A stretch of DNA of 64,000 nucleotides from Myrica gale (taxonomy: Eukaryota > Streptophyta > Magnoliopsida > Fagales > Myricaceae): the NCBI GenBank assembly GCA_963930655.1, contig OZ005602.1, forward strand, positions 26,115,840-26,179,839, given 5' to 3'. Shown here in pieces: positions 35,652 to 47,885 of this stretch. Position 1 is the stretch's first letter; the number at the start of each line of letters is the position of its first letter. A program made the position numbers and the translations under genes. The notes under the pieces were generated by a model. That model made no database searches. It saw only the letters and a list, made by a program, of their open reading frames with translations, and was not told where the DNA came from.

Positions 35652-36732
35652 TGGATTAGGTGTTCCCGATGCAAATTGGAATGGCGATTGTTTTTGTTCT
35701 TCTTTTAAATTACAGGAAGGTTTGCAGCCCCGTGGCTGGTTTTGAAGTCGTCAGGAAGGCTACCTTGAAAGATTGTAATTTTGTATAGATCTTGATTGAA
35801 TGTACATCCTGTATTATTATATGTTCACACCATTCCTGTACAAGGGAGTTTAGGGGATTTCCTTAGGAAAAAAAAATGGAAAAAGAAATACAAGAAAAAA
35901 AAGTCCCAAGTCATTCTGGTGCCTAGTAAAAGGTCATCTTCAAGATTATGTGCATATTTGAATTAGAATGGATTCGGGGCAAAAATAAATTGTGCAAAGG
36001 ATTGTGATTTAAAGAAATAAATTTAACATTATAAAGCTAGTTGCATCAGATAAAATGAAATAGTCAAGTTAATCTTAACTTGTCGTGGTCCAATTTTGAT
36101 TCGGTTTATTAAATGATTTTAATTTATTTTTTAAAATTACAGTTAGTCACTTTGAATAATAAATTACATAATTTATGTTTACACATAATCTGTATTCTTT
36201 TGATGTCTTACCTCTGTTTGAATTCTTTTGATGTCGAATATTTTTGGGCATCAAGAAACTGATATTATCTCCCCTCACTAGCATTCAAACTGATAAGCTC
36301 CCTATTTCTTCACCATTGTGAAAACAAAGGATCTTCAATCCAAAGGTGATCTTCACTGGGACTATCTGCATAAGAAATATCCGCAGGAACTAAATTCGTT
36401 TCTGCAATATTGAACCAGTGGGTATATAATGCACGCATCAACTAGCTATGACGGACGAATTTAAACACAATTTCATGGGGGAGCAGCAAAGCTATATCGA
36501 GGGAACATAGATTCGCATTATTGTGTTATTTCGAGAACTTCAAGCCTCTGTCGCCAACTGCAAAACATGATTATGTACTGTAAACAAAAGCTTCGAGGCA
36601 GTAGCTGTTTCACATGAGTATATAACTACCACGGGTAAGTATTTCAAAGAACAAAAGCTGCAATTTTCCATATAAAGAGAAGGAGCATGAAACTACACCA
36701 CCATCAACGAGTAACGAATATAAATCAGCCAG
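35652..36732. other. Shared 3' intergenic region of EPL and the XS gene
   Basis: Two convergent genes end on either side. AT-rich DNA at 35990-36180; no other gene, RNA or repeat recognised. Confidence 0.45.
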
Positions 36733-39700
36733 TTATCTCTCGTCAGGCCTAACAGGAGCATTTGCCAGGTCCTGAATCTCCTTCTTGCTCTTTATCAAAT
36801 TCGATTTCCTAGTACTATAATCTACTCTATCCAAGTCCTCTGCAATACCCATGTACCCATAAAGAATATGTTCCTCTACATTGTCTTCCTGCATTCCTGC
36901 ATCCCAAGTATTGCTGCATTTGCAATTGTTGGATGTTGCTTGGCTGAAATCAACTCTCCCACGCTTGGCTTCAGCAAAATACTTATGAAGCCTCTCTGCG
37001 TCTCCCAGCCCAGTGAAAGTGCCCAAGAACTTTACAACCATAACACTTTGATCCGCAGGCTTCCCCAGGCACACCTTGATTCTGCCCCTTGCAAAACCTT
37101 TCCCTGCCATAACAAAGACAACCGTTGAAATGAAGCATATTACAACAAAGCATGGCCAATGGCCAAGTGGCTAACAGATTTAGCAACCGAAATTTCCTGT
37201 AATATATTAATTTTGATTTTTACTCTGTTCACAAAGCTGGATATTGCCACTGACTTCAAATAATGCGCATTACAAACATACACAAATATAACCAAATAAA
37301 CTTTGTGCTGCTATTAACTTCAAATTTGATTTGATTTATTTTTTAAAGTTAAATTTATAAAAATGAAATTTCTTTCACATGCTAGGTATGTCTAATCGAA
37401 TTTGATTTTCAACCAACTGCATTGTGCATAACAGAGCATAAAAAGTCACTCACTTCTTAGAAAAGCCTCAATCTGTTCAATGGTGACAACCTTCCACTTT
37501 CCAGGATTATTGTCTGACAGAGATATGTTGTGGACGACAATTACAGGAGGCCAGAGTATCAAATCCTCCTTCTGAGCCAAAGCTTCTGCAGTGGACAGGA
37601 CCTCAGGAACCCATGTAATGGTATCCTGGGGGACAACAGTATTCCACCCCAACAAAACACAAATCGCTTTGTGAAGTCCAAGGTGCTCTGCTCTCAGCCC
37701 AACCTTGTGGGACATAAAGGCATGTGTTACCAAGCGTTGAGTATCCATGAACTCCTTTGACACGCTGTACGAGAACGGATATTAAACAAAGAAATGGAAA
37801 CAGAATGCATCATTAATTGGAACGATGCCAAGAGAAACATGACACGCCAAATTAAATACAGCCAATAAGTTCAAAGTATAGCAAAAACATTATGGACCTC
37901 TATAAATACTACTCCGGAGAATCACCCACCTTACTCACAGGATAAGGATTTCCAAATAATTAGTGTAAAATAGAGAATATACCCAACATCATATCTTAGT
38001 CAACAAGTGAGTTCAGAACAGATATATTAAATTACCCTCCAAAGGAACTCAAACCTTATGTGCTTCTGTAGCATTCCCAACTTAAGGACAACACTGAAGA
38101 GACTCAAAGATTGCAGCCACATCAATGATCTTCACAATAGATTATACGTCAAAAAAGAAAAAGAAAACATAATAATAACGCAATGCATATTGAACGAAAC
38201 AAAGCTACTACCTTCACTGCCATGTTGCATAATCAATCATGAAACACTCTAACTAAGTACAGGTCTCATATCCCAAGTCAGACGAGTTTCAGACACTCGG
38301 AGACTTTAGTTTGGCTCACTACTACCTGCTGCCTTCTGTAATCCAACCATCTGATCAGCCAACATCTAAACTCCGATTCTAAAATAGAGAAATTTCTAAT
38401 TGTCCATGCAGACAGAATCTGATCTCACACTTCTCTTCTGCAGGCAGCTCTTTCTTAAATTCATGTAAATGAGAAAGAATAGACCCAAAGCATTGCCAGT
38501 AACTTCAAAGGGGAAAAAAGGACCACCAGTTGATATACATCAACTAATTAGAAAATTCCTTGTGCCTTTTTGGCGCCCCATGCAGCAAGAGCTTGGTTAT
38601 TGCTTAGACAACATATCCACTGATCCACAGTCTTAGACCTGTCTGTCAATGCCATTAACTTAATCCTCTGCTTGCTCAGACATACTATGGGATCTGAGTA
38701 CTTAGATACCCACCCAAAGAATGAAAAACAGCACATGCATACCACCCTCTTGATTGTTTTTACAACCATGCCAGAATGGCTTAGACAGTGAATACTACCA
38801 CAGACAGTCAGACTTAAAGACAATTCATCCACCTAAGGTCTTTCACCCTTGTACTAAAATGGCTTTGAATAAAACTACTACTATCATCGCTGCTGCTACT
38901 ATGGTGTTGCATGTCACATGCTAATCTCTGCTTCTTAAACACTAATTTCAATCATTACCAAGGCTAACCGCCTCTTTTGACGTGCAAAATGAGCAGGTCT
39001 ATTGTTTTTTTTTGCTCACAATTTATTATCCTATGCAGTAGCCCCACACAGTCATCCAAAATTTGAAATATGCATTCTATCCATCAGACAGCAAAAGCAA
39101 ACATGAAATTCTTAATCTTTATCTGCCGTACGACACCCCTTGGTCTAGTACTAAACATGTGAATCCCACTAAATATCACTGATATTTGCCATGAATGGCA
39201 AATGAACTGTGGAAACCCACTATATGAATATTAAGTTAACTCTGATCAACTCCCTATTTCCAATCATTAGCCCTATTCCAAATCATTAGACCTTTACGGA
39301 ACTGAGCAGCAAGGATTCAAGTTAGAAAGCAGCTATAATTGGTCCGATTTCCACTATAATTAAAGCCTATATAGGCCCTTGAACAAGCACATGGAATTAA
39401 TGCCACTAAACGATAGATCTCCAAACAGAATGCATAAACCTAGATCTCCCCAGGGGTTTGGTCTAGTGGTAAGGCAACGGCTTGGGTTCGAGCCCCAACC
39501 CCGCCATTATCGCCCCTGACTTATCTGGCGTGTGTTGGGTGAGGTCCCGACACCATGCCCCCAGGTTGGCTTGTAGGGCCGGGACGAAGTGGCCCGACCT
39601 TGGGAGCTCCTGGGTTATCAAAAAAAAATAGTAGGGAGCCAGATCAAAGAAATCTCAAACCAGAAACTCTTGAAGGTTAGTACATACTCACTTGACTGAA

Positions 39701-42129
39701 TTGGCTAAGTACAGGGGACTCCTAAATCAAAACATGAAAAAAAGTGTTCCACATTTCATACATATAACGAAAAGGAAAACAAACCTTCTGCCACATACGA
39801 TGCAGAACAAACTACGACCTTTTCCTTGCTCCTTGTATCGTCTTTGAACAGCTGGGTTCCCATTCAACTTTTTAGAGTACTTTAGGAAGGCTTCATGTAC
39901 AAGTTGTTTGAACTCATCAGATTCCTCAGCTGGCTCAAACTCTGAGGGACTGACCCAGTCTTCTGAAAGGTCACCATAATCTTCAGACACATCCTTGGTA
40001 TCCTCATCATTTCTTTTCCAAACATTGGGCTGTTTTTTAAGACCACCTCTTCTATCGAAATGGTGCATATTCGAGCTCAAAGAACCAGCTCTTGGATGAG
40101 CTTTTGTGTATTGACTTCCGTGTTTACACACACTCACCGAATGCCTTTGCTTATTTGCCAAAGAATCTTGAGCCGATAACCATTCATCAGATGTGAAATT
40201 TCCATGACGTTCTAGCCTATCATATATCCTCTTAGACTTCTTGTGTTCATTATAGTCAGCATCATCATGATTAGGCTTCTTGTATTCATTATAGTCAGCA
40301 TCATCTAGCCTATCATATATCCTCTTAGACTTTCTGTTTTCACTATGGTCAAATGCCCTAGCATGGGACGAATATGAATTACTCATATCTTCTTCAATCC
40401 ACTCTTCACGTCTATCATATAGATCCTGAAGCTTTCCTCTTGGACTCCATTTTGACATGAATTTTCTAGAATCATGCCCATCTAGTTCTTCCTCAGCACT
40501 ATAGTTTCTCTTAAGCAACCTATCTAGTGGTTCATGTAAGGCAAGTTCCTCCTCAACTCTCTGCATCCTTAAATGCCTCTCCATATCTGACTCATACTTA
40601 GAAAATGGAGGACTTGGAAGCCTTTCCTTCAGAAACTTTGGACCTGCATCTTTTCCAAAACCATAATCTGATCTCAAATGCATTAACTGACGATCCTGTG
40701 ATGCATCCAAATGTGAAATTTCATAGTCTTGAGATACTCTCCTTCCAAATTCAGCATGATTACATCCGGGAACCAAATACTGCCCACCTTGCCTTGAGGA
40801 ATTAGATGTTCTATTCATATCATGGTAGTCTAAAACTGCCTGCTTTTCTAAAGTAGGATAGTCCAACATGGTTCCCTCCCGGGTATTTCCATGAGAATCA
40901 TCAGTATTATCATCAACCCTGTTTAAAACAGGGCGCCTAATACTAGGCCTTGACAAGTCTCTATGGTCATAATCGGTCTGTGCACGCTCATAGTCTAGTG
41001 GAGCGCGTGGCGGAATCATTCTATATAAGTCATCAGGTGGACATCCACGTTCATCATTCACGGTTCCCTGTTGTTTTGGGTATTGATAACCCTCATATTT
41101 GGCCTTGGTGGGACTATATGCAACTTTCTGGTAATATATCAGATTCCTCTGTCCGGCTTCAGGGTCTCCAGCAGACTCTACAAGTGGACTTCGGCCATAT
41201 GAACTAAAACTCGTAGGATCTATGAGTTTTGCGTTGCTCCTCAAAAATTCATCTGGAGGCAAGTGCATATCACGGTTATCACCCTGACAGGAACCTAAAA
41301 ACTTGCTCCTCAACATCCTTGAAGAGGAACTTGCCAAATCCTTTAGAGGAGAAGTGCTTGCAAATGGAAACATTGGTGTCTCTCCATCTTTGTCAGATTC
41401 CATGATCGGTAGCTTATCCACGGCTATAGTGTCCCGAAACGGACGCCTTTCATGTTCAATCCAGCGTATATCTATACTTCGTGATGAGGATGATAGATGC
41501 CCGCCTGTTTCTCCATAATTTGAGATGGGACCTAGATCTTGAGGCAATCGATATGATCCCCGAGCTATGCTATCTTCCATTGGGATTGATTTCTGCCCCA
41601 ACATCCCATATCCACCACCAGTTGACAATCTGCTTTCCCTAATGTCCTTCTCTTTACCCATTCTAGAGCCACTATGCTGATATCCATAAATATGTTCTGA
41701 TTTCAAGCTATCATCACCACCCTTAAAATCAGCATGGTAGGACACCTCATATCTCCGCTGCAACTCCATAGGCAGCATATAATCCCCGTGCAAAAAAGCA
41801 CCACTCTCGTTGAACTGAGCCCTTTTTTGCACTTGCTCAAAAGGCGGTGATCTTGGTGGCAGCATATCATTCCGACCCCCGGTAACACCACCCAAATGCC
41901 AAGGATAGTCTATCCCTTCGGTGGAACCACTCCTTCGACTTGCACTCACAACTCGTCTGGATCCCTCTATCTTACGAGGACTCGAACTCTTTCCGGTGCG
42001 TGGAGACCGATCCAACTCATCGCGGCGAGTACCATTATATGGGTCAGAATCCATCTTCAATCTGGGCGGGGCACGGACCTGTGAAGGTGGAGATAGTCTA
42101 AAATAATTTTCATGCCTTCTTGATTGCAT
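36733..42129 (-). CDS. XS-domain zinc-finger protein
   Basis: Three exons (39785-42129, 37454-37764, 36733-37103) join in frame to 1008 aa. The first 700 or so residues are hydrophilic and rich in Arg, Asp, Ser and Tyr, and probably disordered. A zinc-finger-like unit spans the first junction: CIVCGRS (about residues 776-782), then LVTHAFMSHK. An XS domain follows from about residue 845 (DLILWPPVIVVHN) through GFARGRIKVCLGKP and VVKFLGTFTGLGDAERLHKY. XS domains, known from SGS3, bind RNA in gene silencing; this protein lacks the SGS3 coiled-coil XH architecture and belongs to a less studied branch, so a specific role is not claimed. Intron 1 is about 2.0 kb and holds a SINE. The start codon is the first ATG and gives a plausible basic N-terminus MQSRRHENYFRLSPP. 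Confidence 0.92.
39450..39629 (+). mobile_element. tRNA-derived SINE in the XS-gene intron
   Basis: An A-box-like GGTCTAGTGGTAAGGC at about 39460 and a near-perfect B box GGTTCGAGCCC at about 39484 sit at tRNA-like spacing. A body without coding capacity follows, ending GGGTTATC and then A(8). This is the layout of a plant SINE transcribed by RNA polymerase III. It is antisense to its host gene. A clean target duplication was not found. Confidence 0.8.
40212..40330 (-). repeat. In-frame duplication in the XS-protein gene
   Basis: The segment coding for SKRIYDRL occurs at 40212-40237 and 40305-40330, and the ADYNE.KK segment at about 40239-40266 and 40277-40305. The blocks lie in the disordered N-terminal part, keep the frame, and look like a recent small duplication. 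Confidence 0.85.
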
Positions 42130-42769
42130 CCTTAGTTGCAGTAATCAATGCACTGCTATATCGTTTACGACGCCAAGTTTTTGACTTTTAGATTGACTAA
42201 TTTTTCCACCGCACAAAGATCAACTGCTGAAGAACTTCGAAAACCCAATTTCAAAGACACATAAGGATGTTTTTTCAAGCACAGTATCATAGTATCTGAT
42301 GCCCTAAACCCAAGACAAGCGCACCAAAATCTCAACTACAGATCAAACATACAAAACCCAGAAAACGATTTTGATTTCCACTGCAGTAAGATTGAAGGAT
42401 CAGAGAAATTTCAAACCTTCGAGTGAATTGCGGCAATCCATGGCAAATTTATGTGACAATTTTTCTTGTAACCGCTAATCTTCGGTTTCCCGAAATTGAT
42501 GTATCAGAGAACCCAGATAGCCATTCCCACATATCTGATAGTGTTTTGTTTAAGATTCTGGTAAAGAAATTTGGAGTTGGAAGGCCTAGAAACTGAGAGA
42601 GATGAAAGAGGGATTGGTTTTTTACTTTTTCACCCGCGCTCCTTTTCCTAATTTCATCGGCTTCTTTGGTGCGCACTTGCGCCCTTAATAGTCGTGCGGA
42701 GTGAGATAGTGGGTGAACGTGTGATTCTCTGCAGCAGAGGGCTCTTGACTCAAAAGCTTTAATTGGTTT
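42130..42769 (-). promoter_or_regulatory. 5' leader and promoter region of the XS gene
   Basis: Sequence upstream of ATG 42129 on the minus strand. It is gene-free; a leader intron is possible but not demonstrated. The block ending about 42700 probably contains the core promoter. No TATA box stands out. Confidence 0.4.
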
Positions 42770-42960
42770 ATTGACACGTTTGTTTCTCCAAAAATTTGGA
42801 TTTCAACAATTCGGTCAAATTAAATAAGCTCTAAAATTTTTAACTTTTATAATTACACACTCTATTTTTTATAAATTCTAATAAATTTCAATAAAATAAA
42901 GATTCTTAAAATATCTCCTAAAATTTTGACAAACAAACAGCCTCTATATCGCAACCGCTA
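42770..42960. mobile_element. Probable small MITE
   Basis: A/T-rich block starting with ACGTTTGTTTCTCCAAAAAT and ending CTAAAATTTTGACAAACAAA, i.e. imperfect inverted ends sharing GTTTGTTT and AAAATTTT. It resembles the element at 43652-43831. No coding capacity; borders approximate. Confidence 0.4.
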
Positions 42961-43651
42961 ATCAGAATTTACTACTGTTTTGATTTTGTACGAGTGTTTT
43001 AATTGGATTTATCTATTTCTTGAGCAATTGTCTTATGTTTATCTTCGGAATTAACACGAGACAATGGATAAATAGATGATGGTGTTTGCAGAAAACTGTC
43101 TCCTCCTATCAGTTAGTTATTTAATGAGAAAATAAGTAAAACATAATTAATAAAATCTTTTGTATTAATATTTTAAGTTTTGGATTCTCAAATGCCAATT
43201 ATGTTAGACAAAAAGAATGATATTCAAAACTCAATTTTTGAATTAGTGATTCCTTTTTCTCTGTAAAAGTTTAGTTACTGTAATTGGAGTAGAAAGGCTG
43301 TGTTCATAGGAAAACAAAATTAATGAGCAGTAATCCACACCAAATAGGCTATTAGTAAGGGTAACACTCGAGATTGTGTGATTTGGTTGCACTATCTTGG
43401 GTTTAATTTCTCTAGAATCAAATCAGTGACTTAAATGGAAGATTGTGGACACTAATTCATATACTATCTTCTCTGGGAGCAACTTATACATTGTCTATCA
43501 TCCCGTATGGACCCATTATCCAAAATTTGTCTAGGATTTTCCTTGCTACATAGGAAACTAAGGAGAAATTACTTAAAACTTAATGGTTTTCTGACCAAAA
43601 ATATTAAGTATATATGACCGAATAATGGTTTTCTTACCCAAAAACATTAAA
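42961..43651. other. Intergenic AT-rich DNA
   Basis: Nothing recognised between the two small MITE-like blocks. Confidence 0.4.
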
Positions 43652-43831
43652 GTGGCATTTGTTTGCTAAAATTTTGTAGAATATTCTTAAAATTTTGAGA
43701 ATCTTTTGAATATTGATTTTATTGAAGTTTGTGAAACGTATGAATTGTGTATTTGTAAATGTTGAAAATTTTAGAGTGTTTATTTTGATTGGAATTTTTA
43801 CATCCCGAAATATTGAGAAAACAAACGCCAC
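43652..43831. mobile_element. 180-bp MITE with GTGGC(A/G)TTTGTTT ends
   Basis: The left end GTGGCATTTGTTTG matches the reverse complement of the right end AAACAAACGCCAC (one mismatch). The interior is A/T rich and non-coding. I could not match flanking target duplications, so the superfamily is open. Confidence 0.7.
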
Positions 43832-43869
43832 GTATTCAAGAACCAGTATAAAAAAAAAAGACTCAGGAT

Positions 43870-43959
43870 ACGGACGTCCTCTGCACCAGGTTGGTATGTG
43901 GGTTGTGAATTTCTCGCTTGGTCAGAGTTTCAATCCTCGGTAGAGGGAGAAGAAAAGAG
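43870..43959 (+). mobile_element. Short SINE-like insertion with 17-bp target duplication
   Basis: The identical string AAAAAAAGACTCAGGAT occurs at 43853-43869 and again at 43960-43976. The 90 bases between contain a pol III B-box-like GTTTCAATCC and end in an A/G-rich tail (GAGAAGAAAAGAG). A long perfect duplication plus a purine tail is the sign of L1-type target-primed integration of a short RNA. Confidence 0.75.
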
Positions 43960-44043
43960 AAAAAAAGACTCAGGATGCAGTGAAAAAGTGAGGTGCAGCA
44001 ACAAACCACATGCCTAAGGCCCTAAACCAACCCAATTAATCTT

Positions 44044-44288
44044 GGGAATGGATTCCCTCCGAAGTAGGGATTTCCAAAGGCTACCAAAGGCATGGTCTAG
44101 ATTAAAAAAGAAACAAATCAACGGTTAATATAAGTACACCTCATTTAATGAATAGAACAAGTCATTTTTAGTCTTTTTGTCATTAAATGATTTGGACATA
44201 TATTAACCGTTGATTTGTTTCTTTTTTAATCTGGATCATGTCTTTGGTAGCCTTTGGAAATCCCTACTTTCGGAGGGAATCCATACCC
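44044..44288. mobile_element. Mutator-like MITE, 245 bp, 9-bp target duplication
   Basis: Terminal inverted repeats of about 90 bp begin GGGAATGGATTCCCTCCGAA on the left and GGGTATGGATTCCCTCCGAA on the minus strand of the right. They continue in near-identity through AAGAAACAAATCAACGGTTA. The flanks carry a perfect 9-bp direct repeat ATTAATCTT at 44035-44043 and 44289-44297. Long terminal repeats plus a 9-bp duplication are the signature of Mutator-like elements. It has no coding capacity. Confidence 0.88.
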
Positions 44289-44350
44289 ATTAATCTTGTC
44301 CCTAAGGGACTTGCTCTCATCCATGGACCTGTCCCTTAGCCAATACCATA

Positions 44351-44670
44351 TGGTCCATATTCATTAGCTAGGACTATGAGCCCTCCTACCTAGCCTAGCA
44401 TCCCACCCCTCCCTCCCAGCTCAGCTTAGGCTCCTTGATATATCGCACATTCGCACGCTTCCCTGATGGACTTGCGGCCTGGGAGCGCAATATGATATCC
44501 TAATTAAGCATGGTCCATATTCATTAGCTAGGACTGTGAGCCCTCCTACCTAGCCTAGCATCCAACCCCTCCCACCCAGCTCAGCTTAGGCTCCTTGATA
44601 TATCGCACATTCGCACGCTTCCCTGATGGACTTGCGGCCTGGGAGCGCAATATGATATCCTAATTAAGCA
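44351..44670 (+). repeat. Two tandem copies of a 160-bp unit
   Basis: Copy 1 is 44351-44510 and copy 2 is 44511-44670. Both begin TGGTCCATATTCATTAGCTA and end ATGATATCCTAATTAAGCA. They differ at only a few positions, so the duplication is recent. Nothing in the unit looks coding. Confidence 0.93.
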
Positions 44671-45947
44671 TGCATGGAGTCCAACAATGTCCCCAGCTCC
44701 TGCAACGCCTCAAATGCTCTTCTCAACCAGTCCAATCACATTGCATGGTGGACTCCAATACATCACCCACGTTAGGAGCAACATGCTCTTGCTGCTGCTG
44801 GGAGCCTGGGGCCCTTATGTCCTTTGAGGTCAAGAAATTTCCCCCTTTGGACGCACATGTGGAACAGTCTCAGCGATGACCAGGTTATGACTCAACCATC
44901 TCTGCTTGACAACATCGCCTTAAACTCACTCCTTTTTCTTCTGCTGCCAGAACAGAACAAGACTTCTTGCGTCTCACTCTTTGTAGTAAAGTAAAATTTT
45001 CTTTTCAAAAAAAGCAGAAGTCCAGAGAAGCTACAAACCCCCAAAATCAATGAGCCTTCGTCTTCAACCCGGAGTCCGACGAAACTGAGTATTTCCGTAG
45101 CTGCTAATAGCACTAATCTTATTTCACTGTATTGCCCTTTTCGACAAATTTTCTGAGTTCACTTCATTTGTGCCTGACTGTGGGATGTATGATGTATCAG
45201 ACTTGATCCAAAGCCTAGATTTTCTCATAATAAAGCCAGATTCTGAAATATAATAATCAATCACAATAGTGCTTTAACCTGTTTGCCAATGAACGTTTCT
45301 TCCTTTTATTCTATGACGCAGTCTCAGAAATGTACCAGTGGGCAGTGGTTGCCATGCACAAAGACTTGGGCCGAGTAGTGAGTCATCAATACGTAACTGT
45401 ACTGCCCAGCCATGCGATTTCACGTGACAACTTCCTCTTGCTTCAAGCAACTAATGTCTGGTGGTCACAGCCCCCTCTTTTATGGAACATATATATATTC
45501 TTTATTATCTGATTTGTCGCTTTAACTAGTCCTAGTTAATATAAAAACAAGAGCACTTCAAAGTTCTCCTAATCTATGGTGGTTAAAGTACAGAGTATTA
45601 GCAGGAGAGTCTTATCTTTAGACCTCCTTTTTTGGGTAAGTAATAGGAGTGGAAGACCCTCTTTTTAGACCTCAATAGTAGTGTTCAAACTCTAGGAGTG
45701 TCGCCTATGGCGTAGGTCTGTCTAGTGGAAGTGGTGCCCCATTATAGACCGATGACAAAAGAAGTTAAGTCTTAACCCAGTATTGTGACATACCACTTTG
45801 ATCACTTGCTTCCTTTGAAATGTTTGCTAAAGAAAGCAAGTCTTGAAAGAGAGCTGTAAAGCAAAAGCAAGCGAGAGAGACTTTGGGAGGATTACAAAAG
45901 AATCTTTCAAGGTGGGTTGTGGAAGCAGAGAACCTGGAGGCAAGCAT
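44671..45947. other. 5' region of the golgin-like gene
   Basis: No other gene recognised. The stretch 45820-45947 is purine rich and open in the gene's frame, but I take it as leader. A possible leader intron end lies at GGAAGCAG around 45928. Confidence 0.4.
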
Positions 45948-47242
45948 ATGGGACCAATGCAGAAAATGAAGAACCTTGGGAACATTGGCGACAGTGGAAG
46001 GCTATCACCTGATCAGGAGAATGAGAGTGAGGAGATCTCAAGGCTGGCCATATCAACAATGCAAGCCAGAGAGGAAGAAATTGAGAGGAAGAAGATGGAG
46101 GTGAAGGAGAAAGTTGAACTTCAGTTGGGTCGCGCTGAAGAGGAAACTAGGCGCTTGGCACAGATTTGGGAAGTAGGTTCAACAGAAGAACTACACAGCC
46201 TTATCGTTTTGAATTGCAACTTCTCACTACTAAAAGAAGATTATGGTTTTGTGCCAAATGATAGGAAATCAGCTCCCCCATTCTGATTCTTTTTCATCCT
46301 TCTTTGGATAACGCTTAGTTTGTTAGAGCTGTCAACAAAACAAATCAAAATTTTGGCTGTGCTTTCAGATAGCAGTCATATGTAGTATCAAATGCATCAT
46401 CGAATCCTCAACTAGCACAAATTTCTTGACTTTGTGCACAGGGACAAAAAAAAATCTTATTTCTATGAACTATAATTCTTATTCTTAATTCTTGACAGAA
46501 CTGTCATGCGTTTTGTGTTTTTCCAATGGAATGTACCCAGGAGCTAGAAGTACTTACAGATCCCATGAGAAAGGAAGTTGCAGCTGTACGTAAGAGGATT
46601 GATATGGCTAATCGTGACCTAAAGCCTCTAGGACAGAGCTGCCAGAAGAAGGTGTTTGCTTTTATCTCCTCTAGTCTTCTTAAATATGAGATCTTTAATT
46701 GCATTATTTCATGTGCCCTTTCTCTGAATACTTTCACACAGGCTTCCATTTCGCATGCATTTCCTTTTCTTTTCTGTTTTCCCCCCTTCTCTCTTAACTT
46801 AGACAGAACTAATTCACCTTTTGTTTTCTTTCTTCTTTCATGGGTTCAAAAATGTCAGTTTAATTCAGTTAATCACTTAGAATTTGCTCACTGATTGGTT
46901 GACCGCAGGAGAAGGAATACAAAGAAGCCTTGGAGGCTTTCAACAATAAGAACAAAGAGAAAACTCAGCTAATAGCCACATTAATGGAGGTCAGTTCCAA
47001 ACTTTGTATTTTCTAATAAAAAAGAAAGACATTCTTAATGGTGAATCTCCTGGATTTATTCTCTGCAGTCCCTGAACGTTGGATTTATGTTCCCCTTTTC
47101 ACTCATCTCTCTTTGTGTTTAGTTTGTTTGCTTTTGAAATTATCTTCTTTGTGGCCCCATTTCACAGTTAATGACCGAGAGTGAGAGACTGAGGCTGATG
47201 AAACTCGAAGAGCTGAGCAGCTATATAGAGTCCATGGATTAA
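45948..47242 (+). CDS. RAB6-interacting golgin (GORAB)-like protein
   Basis: Four exons (45948-46172, 46541-46651, 46909-46989, 47168-47242) join in frame to 163 aa. All junctions are phase 0 with GT-AG introns. After a short polar N-terminus the whole protein is heptad-rich and highly charged, and should form a coiled coil: EEEIERKKMEVKEKVELQLG, EEETRRLAQIWEELEVLTDP, PLGQSCQKKEKEYKEALEAF, TLMELMTESERLRLMKLEEL. This matches the small plant proteins annotated as RAB6-interacting golgins, thought to act at the trans-Golgi. Function is inferred from family name only. The start at ATG 45948 is my choice; the frame is open upstream to 45843 and ATGs at 45957 and 45966 also fit, so the N-terminus is uncertain by a few residues or more. 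Confidence 0.9.
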
Positions 47243-47885
47243 GATCTCGATACACTAGGCTCGACTGACCTTGTATTCTATATAACAATCAGTATTATAG
47301 GTATTTTTACGAAGCCCGTACCAGCCTGTAACTTCCTGGTTATTCCTCTAAGGAAATGTCTTGCAATTAGATGCGTGTACTGTAAGGAAATGTCTTGCAA
47401 TTAGATTACATAGAGAATATAATTCAAATAATAAAATTTATCTCTTCCTATCATCTTAAGCTTTTGTATAAGAACCATGGACCTAAGTTTCAGACTTGAC
47501 TCCGCACTTCGCCTAAATTTTAATTAAATATGCACATGTTGGACCTCCCAAGTAAAAAAGAGTTTGGTCCACACGTAAATGAGAGTACTAGAGAATATAA
47601 CTCAAATAATAAAATTTATCTCTTTCTATCAACTTAATCTTTCTATATGAGTAGTAGATTCACAATATCTTGCTGCTGAAATTTCTCATCCTCTGCACAA
47701 TGTGCTTTAGACAATTTGTCATATGAGGTGGCTATACTTCATCTACAGCTCAAATGGCTGTTAAACATCCTTTGTGTTCCAAGATAAAAATGCATTCATC
47801 AATTTATTACTCTAATTAAAGACAGATCCACGACCGATGGATTTATGAGTAATCATCAAGAATCGAATAGAGGAGAACTACCCTA
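47243..47885. other. 3' flank of the golgin gene with short direct repeats
   Basis: AAGGAAATGTCTTGCAATTA occurs twice close together (about 47349 and 47385). A string like AGAGAATATAATTCAAATAA plus AAAATTTATCTCTT recurs at about 47411 and 47591, some 180 bases apart. No gene is seen. The repeats may be a degenerate tandem duplication. Confidence 0.6.

Noticed and set aside
39451..39500. Possible tRNA gene, because of good A and B boxes
   Set aside because: The sequence does not fold into acceptor and anticodon stems of a tRNA and runs on into a SINE body with an A tail.
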